Of a DNA stretch of 42,324 nt, positions 7,437-14,721 are shown in pieces; position 1 is the stretch's first letter; every line of letters begins with the position of its first letter. Source of the DNA: CAYLZO01 sp964387775 (lineage in GTDB: Bacteria; Chloroflexota; Anaerolineae; JAAYZQ01). Made by a program: the position numbers and the translations under genes. The stretch is taken from positions 1 through 42,324 of the forward strand of contig CAYLZO010000013.1 in assembly GCA_964387775.1 (NCBI GenBank), read 5' to 3'. The notes beneath the pieces are model-generated. The model was not told where the DNA came from. It searched no databases and saw nothing but the letters and a program-made list of their open reading frames with translations.

Positions 7437-8738
7437 TTAAAACCTATTTCTATCTTTTTCCGCGCCTAGAAGCTGATCGATGGCGGCCAGTTGCACACAA
7501 ATCGCGACCAATTCTATGGCAATTTTAATCTCGGCCGGTGGCGGCATTGACGGGGCGATGCGGATGTTGCGGTCGCGGGGGTCGCGGCCGTAGGGATAGG
7601 TCGCCCCGGCCGGCGTCAGCTTGACGCCCGCGTCGGCGGCCAGCGCCACCACCGCCTGGGCGCAGCCGTCGAGGGTGTCGAGGCTGACAAAGTAGCCGCC
7701 GGCGGGCCGGCTCCAGGTAGCCACGCCCTTGCCCGCCAGCTCCCGGTCAAAGACGTCGAGCACGGCGTCGAACTTGGGTCTCAGGATGGAGGCGTGTTGG
7801 CGCATGTGGGCCTCGACGCCGGCCAGGTCTCCGAAAAAGCGCACGTGGCGCAGTTGGTTCAGCTTGTCGGGGCCGATGGTCTGGTACGACATCTGTTTTT
7901 TGATGAATTCGATATTTTTCCGGCTGCCGGCCAGCATTGCCAGCCCCCCCCCGGCAAACGTGATCTTGGACGTCGAGCCGAACATGAATATCCGCTCGGG
8001 GTGGCCGGCGGCCTTGCAGGCCGCGAGCCCGTTCTTCAGGCGGGCGGGAACGTCCGTCAGGTGGTGCACGGCGTAGGCGTTGTCCCAAAAGATGCGGAAA
8101 TCGGGGGCGGCAGCCGGCATGGCCGCCAGCCGCTCGACGACCTCGTCTGAATAGGTCACGCCGGTGGGATTGCTGTACTGGGGCACGCACCACAGGCCCT
8201 TGACCGCTTCGTCGCCGGCCGCCAGCCGCTCCACCTGGTCCACGTCGGGGCCGTCGGCCGTCATCTCGACGGGGATCATCTCGATGCCCAGGTACTCGCA
8301 GATGGCAAAGTGGCGGTCGTAGCCGGGGCTGGGGCAGAGGAACTTGACCGCCGGCAGCTGGCCCCAGGGCGCGGGGCTGTCGACCACGCCGTGGGTCATC
8401 GCCCGGACCACGGCGTCGTGCATCAGGTTCAGGCTGGCGTTGCCGCCGACGATGATCTCGGCGGGCGTCACGCCCAGGTACGCGGCGAACAGCGCCTTGG
8501 CCGCGGGCAGGCCGTCGAGCCCGCCATAGTTGCGGCAGTCCACGCCGCTGGGCGAGCGGTAGGAACTGCCGTCTACGCAGTGCAGCAGGTCGAGCGACAG
8601 GTCGAGCTGCTCGGGACTGGGCTTGCCCCGGGTCATGTCGACGTCCAGCCTCTGCGCCTGAAAGGCCCGGTAGCGCTCGGCCAGCGCGGCCCTGCGGGCC
8701 TGGAGCTGGTGCGAATCCAACGAAACAAGATCGGGCAT
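7437..8738 (-). CDS. Class Ic aspartate aminotransferase (Asp_aminotransf family)
   Basis: A PLP-dependent transaminase, most likely aspartate:2-oxoglutarate, making aspartate for ArgG and for lysine/threonine. From ATG 8738 the protein has 433 residues. The N-terminal RGKPSPEQLDLS and CRNYGGLDGLPAAK segments are typical of the Corynebacterium-type class Ic AspAT (Pfam Asp_aminotransf). Other fold-type I marks are NPTG in PQYSNPTGVTY, the DNAYAVHH segment, the PLP lysine K258 in FGSTSKITF, and the carboxylate-binding arginine of NIRIAPSMPP. An in-frame extension upstream of 8738 crosses a terminator hairpin and promoter, so ATG 8738 is preferred; GGAGGGAAG precedes it. It is divergent from argG. 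Substrate is inferred from family; a branched-chain role is possible given its neighbour. Confidence 0.85.
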   Translation of the reverse strand: MPDLVSLDSHQLQARRAALAERYRAFQAQRLDVDMTRGKPSPEQLDLSLDLLHCVDGSSYRSPSGVDCRNYGGLDGLPAAKALFAAYLGVTPAEIIVGGNASLNLMHDAVVRAMTHGVVDSPAPWGQLPAVKFLCPSPGYDRHFAICEYLGIEMIPVEMTADGPDVDQVERLAAGDEAVKGLWCVPQYSNPTGVTYSDEVVERLAAMPAAAPDFRIFWDNAYAVHHLTDVPARLKNGLAACKAAGHPERIFMFGSTSKITFAGGGLAMLAGSRKNIEFIKKQMSYQTIGPDKLNQLRHVRFFGDLAGVEAHMRQHASILRPKFDAVLDVFDRELAGKGVATWSRPAGGYFVSLDTLDGCAQAVVALAADAGVKLTPAGATYPYGRDPRDRNIRIAPSMPPPAEIKIAIELVAICVQLAAIDQLLGAEKDRNRF

Positions 8739-8775
8739 GGTCCGGTCTTCCCTCCGACAATCTGGCGCCCCGACG

Positions 8776-8799
8776 AAAAAAGCCTCCCGGCCGGGAGGC
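8776..8799 (-). terminator. Promoter-proximal terminator-like hairpin before the aminotransferase gene
   Basis: A perfect 18-base palindrome (8782-8799) followed on the minus strand by six T (8776-8781). The expected transcription start is near 8805, so the hairpin begins within about ten bases of the RNA 5' end. Its GCCTCCC…GGGAGGC arms are nearly those of the two ilv leader terminators, but no leader peptide fits upstream. Confidence 0.7.
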
Positions 8800-8811
8800 C
8801 AGGGCCGCGTC

Positions 8812-8840
8812 GTTATATCACAGTTCGGGATCCCTGTCAA
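8812..8840 (-). promoter_or_regulatory. Sigma70 promoter of the aminotransferase gene
   Basis: TTGACA (8835-8840 complement), 17-base spacer, TATAAC (8812-8817 complement). Its -35 box is 13 bases from the -35 box of the divergent arg promoter. Confidence 0.88.
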
Positions 8841-8853
8841 ATCGGATCGCGAC

Positions 8854-8882
8854 TTGACAAGGTTCCGCTTTTGTGGTATCCT
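8854..8882 (+). promoter_or_regulatory. Sigma70 promoter of the arg/lys operon
   Basis: TTGACA (8854-8859), 17-base spacer, TATCCT (8877-8882). The expected start is near 8889, about 22 bases before the arginine-rich leader peptide. Confidence 0.85.
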
Positions 8883-8910
8883 GGCGCCCGACTTGAGGCA
8901 GAAACGAGGA

Positions 8911-8991
8911 ATGATGAAATCGTATTTCGCGGCAAACAGAACCGATAGTGGGCGACGACCCCGAAAAGAGCCAGGCTACCTGTTTGGGTAG
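8911..8991 (+). CDS. Arginine leader peptide (attenuator)
   Basis: A 26-residue ORF, starting MMKSYFAANRTDSG and continuing RRPRKEPGYLFG, with GAGGA just before its ATG. Four of 26 residues are Arg, and CGA-CGA-CCC-CGA lie almost in a row. CGA looks uncommon in the adjoining high-GC genes, where CGC and CGG dominate. The second half of the ORF forms the 5' arm of a hairpin (8959-9003), and a strong terminator follows (9024-9058). This is the layout of a ribosome-mediated attenuator that senses charged Arg-tRNA, placed before argG. The peptide is presumably regulatory only. No function beyond that is claimed. Confidence 0.8.
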   Translation: MMKSYFAANRTDSGRRPRKEPGYLFG

Positions 8992-9003
8992 GCTCTCTCG
9001 GGG
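8959..9003 (+). promoter_or_regulatory. Pause-like hairpin of the arg attenuator
   Basis: CCCCGA..AGAGCC pairs with GGCTCT..TCGGGG around a CTACC-TGTTT-GGTAG top. The 3' part, GGTAGGCTCT (8987-8996), can alternatively pair with AGAGCCAGCC (9024-9033), the terminator's 5' arm, at most positions, giving the antiterminator. Confidence 0.7.
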
Positions 9004-9023
9004 CGTATAACCGAGAAGAATCC

Positions 9024-9058
9024 AGAGCCAGCCTCCAAACGGGGGCTGGCTCTTTTTT
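9024..9058 (+). terminator. Attenuator terminator before argG
   Basis: A 13-base stem AGAGCCAGCCTCC/GGGGGCTGGCTCT (one G-U pair) with a four-base loop, followed by six T (9053-9058). It lies between the leader peptide and argG, so it must be read through for expression. Confidence 0.88.
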
Positions 9059-9130
9059 GCGCGGTGGCGATTGCCATCGCGCTTTCGTTTTAGCCGAAAT
9101 CCATTCATGCAGAGGGAGGAAATGAACAGA

Positions 9131-10390
9131 ATGAAAAAGAAGGTGAACAAAGTCGTCCTGGCCTATTCGGGTGGTCTCGACACGTCGTGCATCGTGCCCT
9201 GGCTCAAGGAGAATTACGGCTGCGAGGTCGTGACTTTCACCGCCAACCTGGGGCAGGGCGACGAGGAGCTGGTCGGGCTGGAGGAGAAGGCGCTGGCCAG
9301 CGGGGCCAGCAAGGCCTACGTCGTCGACCTGCGCGACGAGTTTCTCACCGAGTACGCCTTTCCGACGATGCAGGCCGGCGCCATCTACGAGCGGACCTAC
9401 CTGCTGGGCACCTCGTTTGCCCGGCCGGTGACGGCCAAGTACATGGTCGAGGTCGCCGAGCAGGAGGGGGCCGACGCCGTGGCCCACGGCTGCACGGGCA
9501 AGGGTAACGACCAGGTCCGCTTCGAGCTGACCGTCAAGGCCCTCAATCCGCTGCTCAAGGTCATCGCCCCCTGGCGCGAGTGGTCCATCCGCTCCCGCGA
9601 GGACGCCCTGGCCTACGCCCAGGCCCACGGCGTGCCGGTCTCCACCTCCAAGTCGGAATACAGCCGCGACCGCAACATCTGGCACATGAGCCACGAGGGC
9701 AGCCTCCTGGAGGACCCCTGGAATGAGCCCCAGGAGGACATGTTTTTCGTCACCGTCGCGCCCGAGGCGGCGCCCAACGAGCCCCAGTACGTCACCGTCC
9801 ATTTCGACAAGGGGATGCCGGTGGCCGTGGACGGCCAGGCGCTGGACGCCGTCGCGCTGCTGACCCGGCTCAACGAGCTGGGCGGCGCCCACGGCGTGGG
9901 CCGTTCGGACATGGTCGAGAACCGGCTGGTGGGCATGAAGTCGCGCGGCGTCTACGAGACGCCCGGCGGCACCCTGCTCTACACCGCCCACCAGGCCCTG
10001 GAGAGCATCTGCCTCGACCGTGAGACGCTCCACTACAAGGACGTCGTCGCCCAGCGCTACGCCGAGCTGGTCTACTACGGCCAGTGGTTCACGCCCCTGC
10101 GCCGGGCGCTGGATGCCCTTGTGACCAAAACGCAAGAGACGGTCACGGGCGCGGTCCGGCTCAAGCTCTACAAGGGCAGTGGCACCGTCGTGGGCCGCAA
10201 GTCGCCCTACAGCCTCTACCGCGAGGACCTGGCCACCTTTGGCAAGGACGACGTCTACGACCAGGCCGACGCCGAGGGGTTCATCAACCTCTTTGGGCTG
10301 CCGCTCAAGGTCAAGGCGCTGGTGGACAAGCAGAACGGGATGCTGCCGGGGTTGGAGGCGCCCGATTTCAGCGAGTTCAAGCGGGATTAG
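9131..10390 (+). CDS. argG: Argininosuccinate synthase
   Basis: Joins citrulline and aspartate with ATP. The ATP pyrophosphatase loop AYSGGLDTS lies at the N-terminus; GCTGKGNDQVRFE and the SEYSRDRNIWHMSHEG segment bind citrulline and aspartate. From ATG 9131 the product has 419 residues, slightly longer than the usual ~400. Several upstream ATGs are in frame (9107, 9122), but GGAGGA at 9115-9120 is ten bases from 9131 and only one from 9122, so 9131 is preferred. It is the first gene after the arginine attenuator and 52 bases before argH, with a short heptamer repeat between them. Confidence 0.95.
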   Translation: MKKKVNKVVLAYSGGLDTSCIVPWLKENYGCEVVTFTANLGQGDEELVGLEEKALASGASKAYVVDLRDEFLTEYAFPTMQAGAIYERTYLLGTSFARPVTAKYMVEVAEQEGADAVAHGCTGKGNDQVRFELTVKALNPLLKVIAPWREWSIRSREDALAYAQAHGVPVSTSKSEYSRDRNIWHMSHEGSLLEDPWNEPQEDMFFVTVAPEAAPNEPQYVTVHFDKGMPVAVDGQALDAVALLTRLNELGGAHGVGRSDMVENRLVGMKSRGVYETPGGTLLYTAHQALESICLDRETLHYKDVVAQRYAELVYYGQWFTPLRRALDALVTKTQETVTGAVRLKLYKGSGTVVGRKSPYSLYREDLATFGKDDVYDQADAEGFINLFGLPLKVKALVDKQNGMLPGLEAPDFSEFKRD

Positions 10391-10432
10391 GGAATCGGGG
10401 AATCGGGAAATCAGGAAATCGGGTATCGGAGG
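10389..10432. repeat. Heptamer-type repeat between argG and argH
   Basis: Degenerate GGGAATC/GGGTATC units with period 7-8 fill the gap between the two genes. The same words recur in the ilvC-leuA and lysJ-lysK gaps. Confidence 0.75.
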
Positions 10433-10442
10433 TGTAGAGCAG

Positions 10443-11837
10443 ATGACTTTGTGGGGCGGACGGTTTGAGGGGGAGACGGACGCGTTGATGCGGCGCTTCA
10501 ACGACTCGATCGGGTTCGACCGGCGGCTGTACACGGCCGACGTGCGGGGCAGCGTGGCCTACGCCGGGGCGCTGGCCCGGGCGGGCCTGATCGACACCGA
10601 GGAGCGTGAGCAACTGGTCGACGGGCTGGCGCAGGTCCGCGCCGAGTTCGAGGCCGGCACCTTCCAGCTCCGGCCCGGCGACGAGGACGTCCACACCGCC
10701 GTCGAGCGGCGCCTGGGCGAGCTGGTCGGCCTCGTGGCGGGCAAGTTGCACACCGGCCGCTCGCGCAACGACCAGGTCGCCACCGACCAGCGCCTCTACC
10801 TGTTGGCCGAGATGGAGGCCCTGGACCAGGCTCTGGACGACGTGCAGGCCGCCCTCGTCGAGCAGGCCGAGGCCCACCTGGACGTGGTGATGCCCGGCTA
10901 CACCCACCTGCAACAGGCCCAGCCGATCCTCTTCAGCCACTGGTTGCTGTCCTTCTTCTGGAAATTCCAGCGCGACCGGGAACGGCTGGCCGGCGTCGCC
11001 CGGCGCACGTCGGTGCTGCCCCTGGGCGCGGGCGCGCTGGCGGGCAACCCCTTCCCCATCGACCGCCAGGCCCTGGCTGCCGAGCTGGGCTTCGAGGCCG
11101 TCAGCGAGAACAGCCTGGACGCCGTCGGCGACCGCGACTACCTCGTCGAGTTCCTGGCCTGGGCCGCCCTGGTGCAGGTCCATCTGAGTTGCCTGGCCGA
11201 GGACCTGATCCTCTGGTCGAGCCGCGAGTTCGGTTTCGTCCGGGTGGACGACGCCTACGCCACTGGTTCCAGCCTGATGCCCCAGAAGCGCAACCCCGAC
11301 GCGCTGGAGCTGATGCGGGGCAAGAGCGGGCGCCTGGTCGGCCACCTGAGCGGCCTGCTGGCGACGCTCAAGGGCCTGCCGTCCGGCTACAATAAGGACC
11401 TGCAGGAGGACAAGGAGGCCGTCTTTGACGCGCTGGACACCCTGGCGCTGGAGCTGCCCGTCGCCGCCGGCGTCATCCGCACGCTGGAGGTCGACGCCGG
11501 GCGGATGGCCGCCGCGCTGGACGACGCCCTGCTGGCCACCGACCTGGCCGACTACCTGGTGCGCCGGGGCGTGCCCTTCCGCGAGAGCCACAGCCTGGTC
11601 GGCCGGGCCGTCCGCCGCGCCGAGGCGCTGGACGTCTCCCTGCAAGCGCTGCCCCTGGCCGAGTACCAGGCGATTGCTACATCGCACGCCCTCCACCCCG
11701 CCTTCGCCCCGGACCTGTACGACGTCTTGGACTTCCAGCGCTCTGTCGAGGCCCGCAGCGTCCAGGGCGGCACCGCGCCCGCCGCCGTCCGAAGCCAGAT
11801 CGAACAAGCCAAGAAGCATCTGGCAAATGACCAATAA
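10443..11837 (+). CDS. argH: Argininosuccinate lyase
   Basis: Cleaves argininosuccinate to arginine and fumarate. The 464-residue protein begins MTLWGGRFEG, the conserved ArgH start, although the frame is open further upstream into argG. It contains HTGRSRNDQVATD, the PGYTHLQQAQP segment with the catalytic histidine, and the fumarase/lyase superfamily signature GSSLMPQKRNPD carrying the catalytic serine loop. The last codons (NDQ, stop) are written in the CCAATA-type intergenic repeat that follows. lysW starts 45 bases downstream on the same strand. Confidence 0.96.
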   Translation: MTLWGGRFEGETDALMRRFNDSIGFDRRLYTADVRGSVAYAGALARAGLIDTEEREQLVDGLAQVRAEFEAGTFQLRPGDEDVHTAVERRLGELVGLVAGKLHTGRSRNDQVATDQRLYLLAEMEALDQALDDVQAALVEQAEAHLDVVMPGYTHLQQAQPILFSHWLLSFFWKFQRDRERLAGVARRTSVLPLGAGALAGNPFPIDRQALAAELGFEAVSENSLDAVGDRDYLVEFLAWAALVQVHLSCLAEDLILWSSREFGFVRVDDAYATGSSLMPQKRNPDALELMRGKSGRLVGHLSGLLATLKGLPSGYNKDLQEDKEAVFDALDTLALELPVAAGVIRTLEVDAGRMAAALDDALLATDLADYLVRRGVPFRESHSLVGRAVRRAEALDVSLQALPLAEYQAIATSHALHPAFAPDLYDVLDFQRSVEARSVQGGTAPAAVRSQIEQAKKHLANDQ

Positions 11838-11862
11838 CCAATACCGAATATCCAATATCAAA
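11826..11862. repeat. CCAATAN heptamer repeat overlapping the argH stop
   Basis: Successive CCAATAA, CCAATAC, CGAATAT, CCAATAT units at seven-base steps overlap the final codons of argH and fill the gap to lysW. A near-identical run begins lysJ at 15550, and the inverse occurs at 4853-4910. Confidence 0.8.
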
Positions 11863-11882
11863 CACGAAAAGGAGATGACAAA

Positions 11883-12047
11883 ATGGCAGAATGTCCCGAA
11901 TGCGCAGCCGAACTCGATCTGGCCCCCGACCTGGAGGAGGGCGAGATCCTCGTCTGCCCCGACTGTGGCGCCGAGCTGGAGGTGATGGGCCTCGACCCCA
12001 TCGAGCTGGACCTGGCCCCCGAAGTGGAAGAAGACTGGGGGGAGTAG
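11883..12047 (+). CDS. lysW: LysW amino-group carrier protein
   Basis: A 54-residue acidic carrier. Two zinc-binding CxxC pairs (MAECPEC and CPDCG, cysteines 4, 7, 25, 28) fold the body, and the chain ends exactly in EDWGE. The C-terminal Glu54 carries the amino group of alpha-aminoadipate or glutamate through an isopeptide bond during lysine or arginine synthesis. AAGGAG (11869-11874) lies eight bases before the ATG. The gene is too short for length-filtered calling but unmistakable. It sits between argH and lysX, six bases before lysX, in an operon holding every later LysW-dependent enzyme. Adjacency to argGH and an arginine attenuator points to ornithine/arginine synthesis, perhaps shared with lysine. 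Confidence 0.95.
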   Translation: MAECPECAAELDLAPDLEEGEILVCPDCGAELEVMGLDPIELDLAPEVEEDWGE

Positions 12048-12053
12048 GGCAAA

Positions 12054-12986
12054 ATGGCATTTTGCCGTACAGGCAAGATCGGTCTGCTCTGCTCACGGGT
12101 GCGGGTCGAGGAGAAGGCGATCCTGGCTGCGCTGCGGGCGCGGGGCGTCGCCTTCGACCGGCTCGACCCGCGCGCCCTGACCCTCGACCTGCACGGCAAT
12201 GGCTCACAATTCACAATTAACTACGACGCCGTGCTCGTCCGCTGCCTGAGCCATTCGCGGGCTTTCTACATCAGCCGCTGGCTGGCGGATCGCGGCGTGG
12301 CGGCCGTCAGTCCCCACGCCGTGATCGCCACCTGCGGCGACAAGGCGCTGACCAGCGCCGCGCTGGCGGCCGCCGGGGTGCCCGCACCGCGCACGATCGT
12401 CACCTTTACGCCCGAGTCGGCGCTGGCGGCCATCGACGAGGTCGGCTACCCGGCCGTGCTCAAGCCCGTGACCGGCTCGTGGGGCCGGCTGCTGGCCCGC
12501 GTCAACGACCGCGACGCCGCCGAGGCGCTGCTGGAGCACAAGGCCACGCTGGGCGGCTACGCCCACAGCGTCTTCTACGTCCAGGAATACGTGGACAAGC
12601 CGGGGCGCGACATCCGCACGCTGGTTGCCGGCGACGAGGTGGTGTACGCCATCTATCGCCGCGCCGAGCACTGGATCACCAACACGGCCCGGGGCGGCGA
12701 GGCCACGCCCTGCCCGCTGACGCCCAGCATCGTCGAGCTGTCGCGGGCGGCGGCGCGGGCCGTGGCCGGCGACGGGCCGCCCGGCATCGTCGCCGTGGAC
12801 CTGCTGGAGACCGCCGGCGGCGCACTGCTGGTCAACGAAGTCAACCACACCCCCGAGTTCCACGGCGCGGCGGAGGTGGTGGAGGTGGACGTGGCGGGCA
12901 AGATTGTGGATCACGTGCTTCAGATTGCACAAAGCGTGAAACGTGAATCACGCATCACGTATCACGACCAAGGAGCGAGTTTATGA
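12054..12986 (+). CDS. lysX: LysW ligase (LysX/ArgX-type ATP-grasp enzyme)
   Basis: Ligates the alpha-amino group of aminoadipate or glutamate to Glu54 of LysW with ATP. The 310-residue protein has the RimK-like ATP-grasp fold: a pre-ATP-grasp region (1-90), YPAVLKPVTGSWGR with the ATP lysine, the FYVQEYV strand, and LLVNEVNHTPEF with metal-binding acidic and Asn residues. The NHTPEF motif is in the region thought to distinguish aminoadipate from glutamate ligases, but I cannot assign specificity from memory alone. The last 15-20 residues (SVKRESRITYHDQGASL) are encoded by a 7-nt-periodic repeat and are probably not conserved. The stop overlaps the lysY start as ATGA. Confidence 0.92.
   Translation: MAFCRTGKIGLLCSRVRVEEKAILAALRARGVAFDRLDPRALTLDLHGNGSQFTINYDAVLVRCLSHSRAFYISRWLADRGVAAVSPHAVIATCGDKALTSAALAAAGVPAPRTIVTFTPESALAAIDEVGYPAVLKPVTGSWGRLLARVNDRDAAEALLEHKATLGGYAHSVFYVQEYVDKPGRDIRTLVAGDEVVYAIYRRAEHWITNTARGGEATPCPLTPSIVELSRAAARAVAGDGPPGIVAVDLLETAGGALLVNEVNHTPEFHGAAEVVEVDVAGKIVDHVLQIAQSVKRESRITYHDQGASL
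12934..12966. repeat. Short repeat at the lysX end, inverse copy after lysY
   Basis: GCGTGAAACGTGA plus ACGCATCACG-type words with a period near seven. It is largely shared with the reverse complement of 14022-14059, so lysY is flanked by inverted copies. This copy encodes the LysX C-terminus. Confidence 0.75.
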
Positions 12987-14020
12987 CCAAAGCAACCATC
13001 GTCGGTGCCTCCGGCTACGTCGGCGGCGAGCTGCTGCGCTTGCTGCTGGGCCATCCCGAGATCGAGGTGGCGCAGATCACGTCCGAGACCTACGCCGGGC
13101 AGTACGCCTACTTTGTGCACCCCAACCTGCGGGGGCACACCGGCCTCCGCTTCACGCCGCTGGCCGAGCTGGCGCCCACCGATCAACTCTTCCTGGCGCT
13201 GCCCCACGGCCTCGCCATGAATCACGTCGCCGATTGGGCCGGGATCGCCGAACGGATCGTGGACCTGTCGGGCGACTTTCGCCTGCGAAACCCGGCCGAT
13301 TATCCCCGCTGGTACGGCCACGAGCATCCGGCGCCGGAGTGGCTGTCGCGGTTCGTCTACGGCCTGCCCGAGCTGCACCGCGAGGATCTGGCCGGCGCCC
13401 GTTACGCCAGCGGCGTGGGCTGCAACGCCTCGGTGACCATCCTGGCCCTCTGGCCGCTCTACCGCCGGGGGCTGGTGCGCGAGACCGTGGTCGAAGTCAA
13501 GGTCGGCTCGTCGGAGGGGGGCAACAAGGAAAGCCCGGCCTCGCACCACCCGGAGCGGGCCGGCGTCGTGCGCTCCTACTCGCCCCAGGGCCACCGGCAC
13601 ATCGCCGAGATCCTCCAGGAATTGACACCGAAGGGCGAGGAGCCGACGGTGCACTTTTCCGTGACCTCGGTGGGCATCGTGCGCGGGGCGCTGGCCACCT
13701 GCCACTGCCTGCTCGACGAGGAGATTCCCGAGCGCGACGTCTGGAAGCTCTACCGCGAGGATTACGACGCGGAACCCTTTGTGCGGCTGGTGCGCGCCCG
13801 GCGCGGCATCCACCGCTACCCGGAGCCCAAGATCCTGACGGCGTCGAACTATTGCGACGTCGGCTTTGAGGCCGACTCCGGAAACAAGCGCCTGGTCGTC
13901 ATCGCCGCCATCGACAACCTGATGAAGGGCGCCGCCGGCAGCGCGGTGCAGGCCATGAACGTGATGCATGGCTGGCCGGAGCGGCTGGGGTTGGAGTTTC
14001 CGGGGCTACACCCAATCTGA
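12983..14020 (+). CDS. lysY: N-acetyl/LysW-gamma-glutamyl(aminoadipyl) phosphate reductase
   Basis: NADPH-dependent reductase of the ArgC/LysY family, converting the LysW-bound acyl phosphate to the semialdehyde. The 345-residue protein has the Rossmann motif GASGYVGGELLRLL at the N-terminus, the nucleophilic Cys147 in SGVGCNAS, and SSEGGNKESPASHHPERAG, a form typical of LysY rather than canonical ArgC. It starts at ATG 12983 inside the lysX stop (ATGA), implying coupled translation, with AAGGAGCGA upstream. It is followed by an opposite-strand toxin-antitoxin pair. ArgC is the alternative name; operon content favours the LysW-bound substrate. Confidence 0.92.
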   Translation: MTKATIVGASGYVGGELLRLLLGHPEIEVAQITSETYAGQYAYFVHPNLRGHTGLRFTPLAELAPTDQLFLALPHGLAMNHVADWAGIAERIVDLSGDFRLRNPADYPRWYGHEHPAPEWLSRFVYGLPELHREDLAGARYASGVGCNASVTILALWPLYRRGLVRETVVEVKVGSSEGGNKESPASHHPERAGVVRSYSPQGHRHIAEILQELTPKGEEPTVHFSVTSVGIVRGALATCHCLLDEEIPERDVWKLYREDYDAEPFVRLVRARRGIHRYPEPKILTASNYCDVGFEADSGNKRLVVIAAIDNLMKGAAGSAVQAMNVMHGWPERLGLEFPGLHPI

Positions 14021-14021
14021 G

Positions 14022-14059
14022 GCGTGATGCGTGATGCGTATTCCGCTCACGTTTCACGC
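14022..14059. repeat. Inverted copy of the lysX-end repeat
   Basis: GCGTGATGCGTGATGCGT followed by CTCACGTTTCACGC. Read on the minus strand it matches 12934-12966 except for a few substitutions and a short insertion. It supplies the last codons and stop of the toxin gene. Confidence 0.75.
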
Positions 14060-14352
14060 TCGGCGGCGCGGCGGTAGACCTCGGACCTGGCCCGTGTGCC
14101 GATGGCCACCACGGTCACGCGCTCGGCCTCGTCGTCCAGGCGATACACGAGCCGGTAGCGCCGGCCGCCAAAACGAAGGGAGCGATAACCTGATAGATCG
14201 TAGCCAAACTTGTGACCCAGGGGCTTGCCCGCCTCGGGATGGTGCTCCAACTTGCGCAACTGCTTCAAGGCCAGGATGCGCAGGCTGGGGTCCAGGGCGG
14301 CAAAGTCGTCCTCGGCAAAGCGGGTCAGCTCGACGCTGTAGGCGGCGCTCAT
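14047..14352 (-). CDS. RelE/ParE-superfamily toxin
   Basis: A 101-residue basic protein starting MSAAYSVELTRFAEDDF. The RelE/ParE pattern is clear: an N-terminal beta strand and helix (AEDDFAALDPSLRILALKQLRKLE), then GYDLSGYRSLRFGGRRYRLVYRLDD with the central strands and conserved arginines, and a final strand VTVVAIGTR. RelE members cleave mRNA at the ribosome and ParE members poison gyrase; which applies cannot be told. It is second in a two-gene operon, its ATG overlapping the antitoxin stop (ATGA). It lies antisense to the arg/lys operon. Its stop falls in the intergenic repeat after lysY. Confidence 0.85.
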   Translation of the reverse strand: MSAAYSVELTRFAEDDFAALDPSLRILALKQLRKLEHHPEAGKPLGHKFGYDLSGYRSLRFGGRRYRLVYRLDDEAERVTVVAIGTRARSEVYRRAAERET

Positions 14353-14642
14353 GTCAGCTCGGGGACGTCGTACTTGGCCGCCAGTTCGTTCAAGCCGATG
14401 CGGTAGCCGCCGTCCCGGCGCTCCCGCTCTTGCAGGGTCAAGGCTAGGACCAAGTGCTCCACCTCTTCTTCAAGAGCCAACAGGCGCTCGTACTCGTCGA
14501 CGCCCAGGAGCACGCCTTCGAGCTCGTTGTTGCGCTGGATGAACCACCGCTGCTCGGACAGCCGATCCAGGAGGCGGGGCAATTCCCTGGCAGCCGTCGT
14601 GCTGGTAATCAGTTCGTCTTTGGTCAGGGTCAATTCGGCCAT
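14349..14642 (-). CDS. Phd/YefM-like antitoxin
   Basis: A 97-residue acidic protein. The N-terminal part (TKDELITSTTAARELPRLLDRL, about residues 7-28) fits the Phd/YefM DNA-binding fold, followed by a conserved-looking GVLLGVDEYERLLALEEEVEHL helix and a C-terminal acidic tail that would wrap the toxin. CCCTCC complement (GGAGGG) lies just upstream of its ATG. A perfect consensus promoter with two dyads precedes it, as expected for an autoregulated module. The toxin follows with a four-base overlap. Confidence 0.82.
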   Translation of the reverse strand: MAELTLTKDELITSTTAARELPRLLDRLSEQRWFIQRNNELEGVLLGVDEYERLLALEEEVEHLVLALTLQERERRDGGYRIGLNELAAKYDVPELT

Positions 14643-14662
14643 TTTCCCTCCAATGAGCTGTG

Positions 14663-14721
14663 GCGCCTATCAGGCGCGTAATCATTGGGGCAATTATACG
14701 CAGGATTCTGCGCAATGTCAA
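14663..14721 (-). promoter_or_regulatory. Consensus promoter and operator dyads of the toxin-antitoxin pair
   Basis: TTGACA (14716-14721 complement), 17-base spacer, TATAAT (14693-14698 complement), a perfect sigma70 match. The spacer contains the dyad CGCAG-N4-CTGCG (14699-14712), and GCGCCT-N3-AGGCGC (14663-14677) lies downstream of the start. Both are plausible antitoxin sites. No good plus-strand promoter for lysZ is seen here. Confidence 0.88.
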
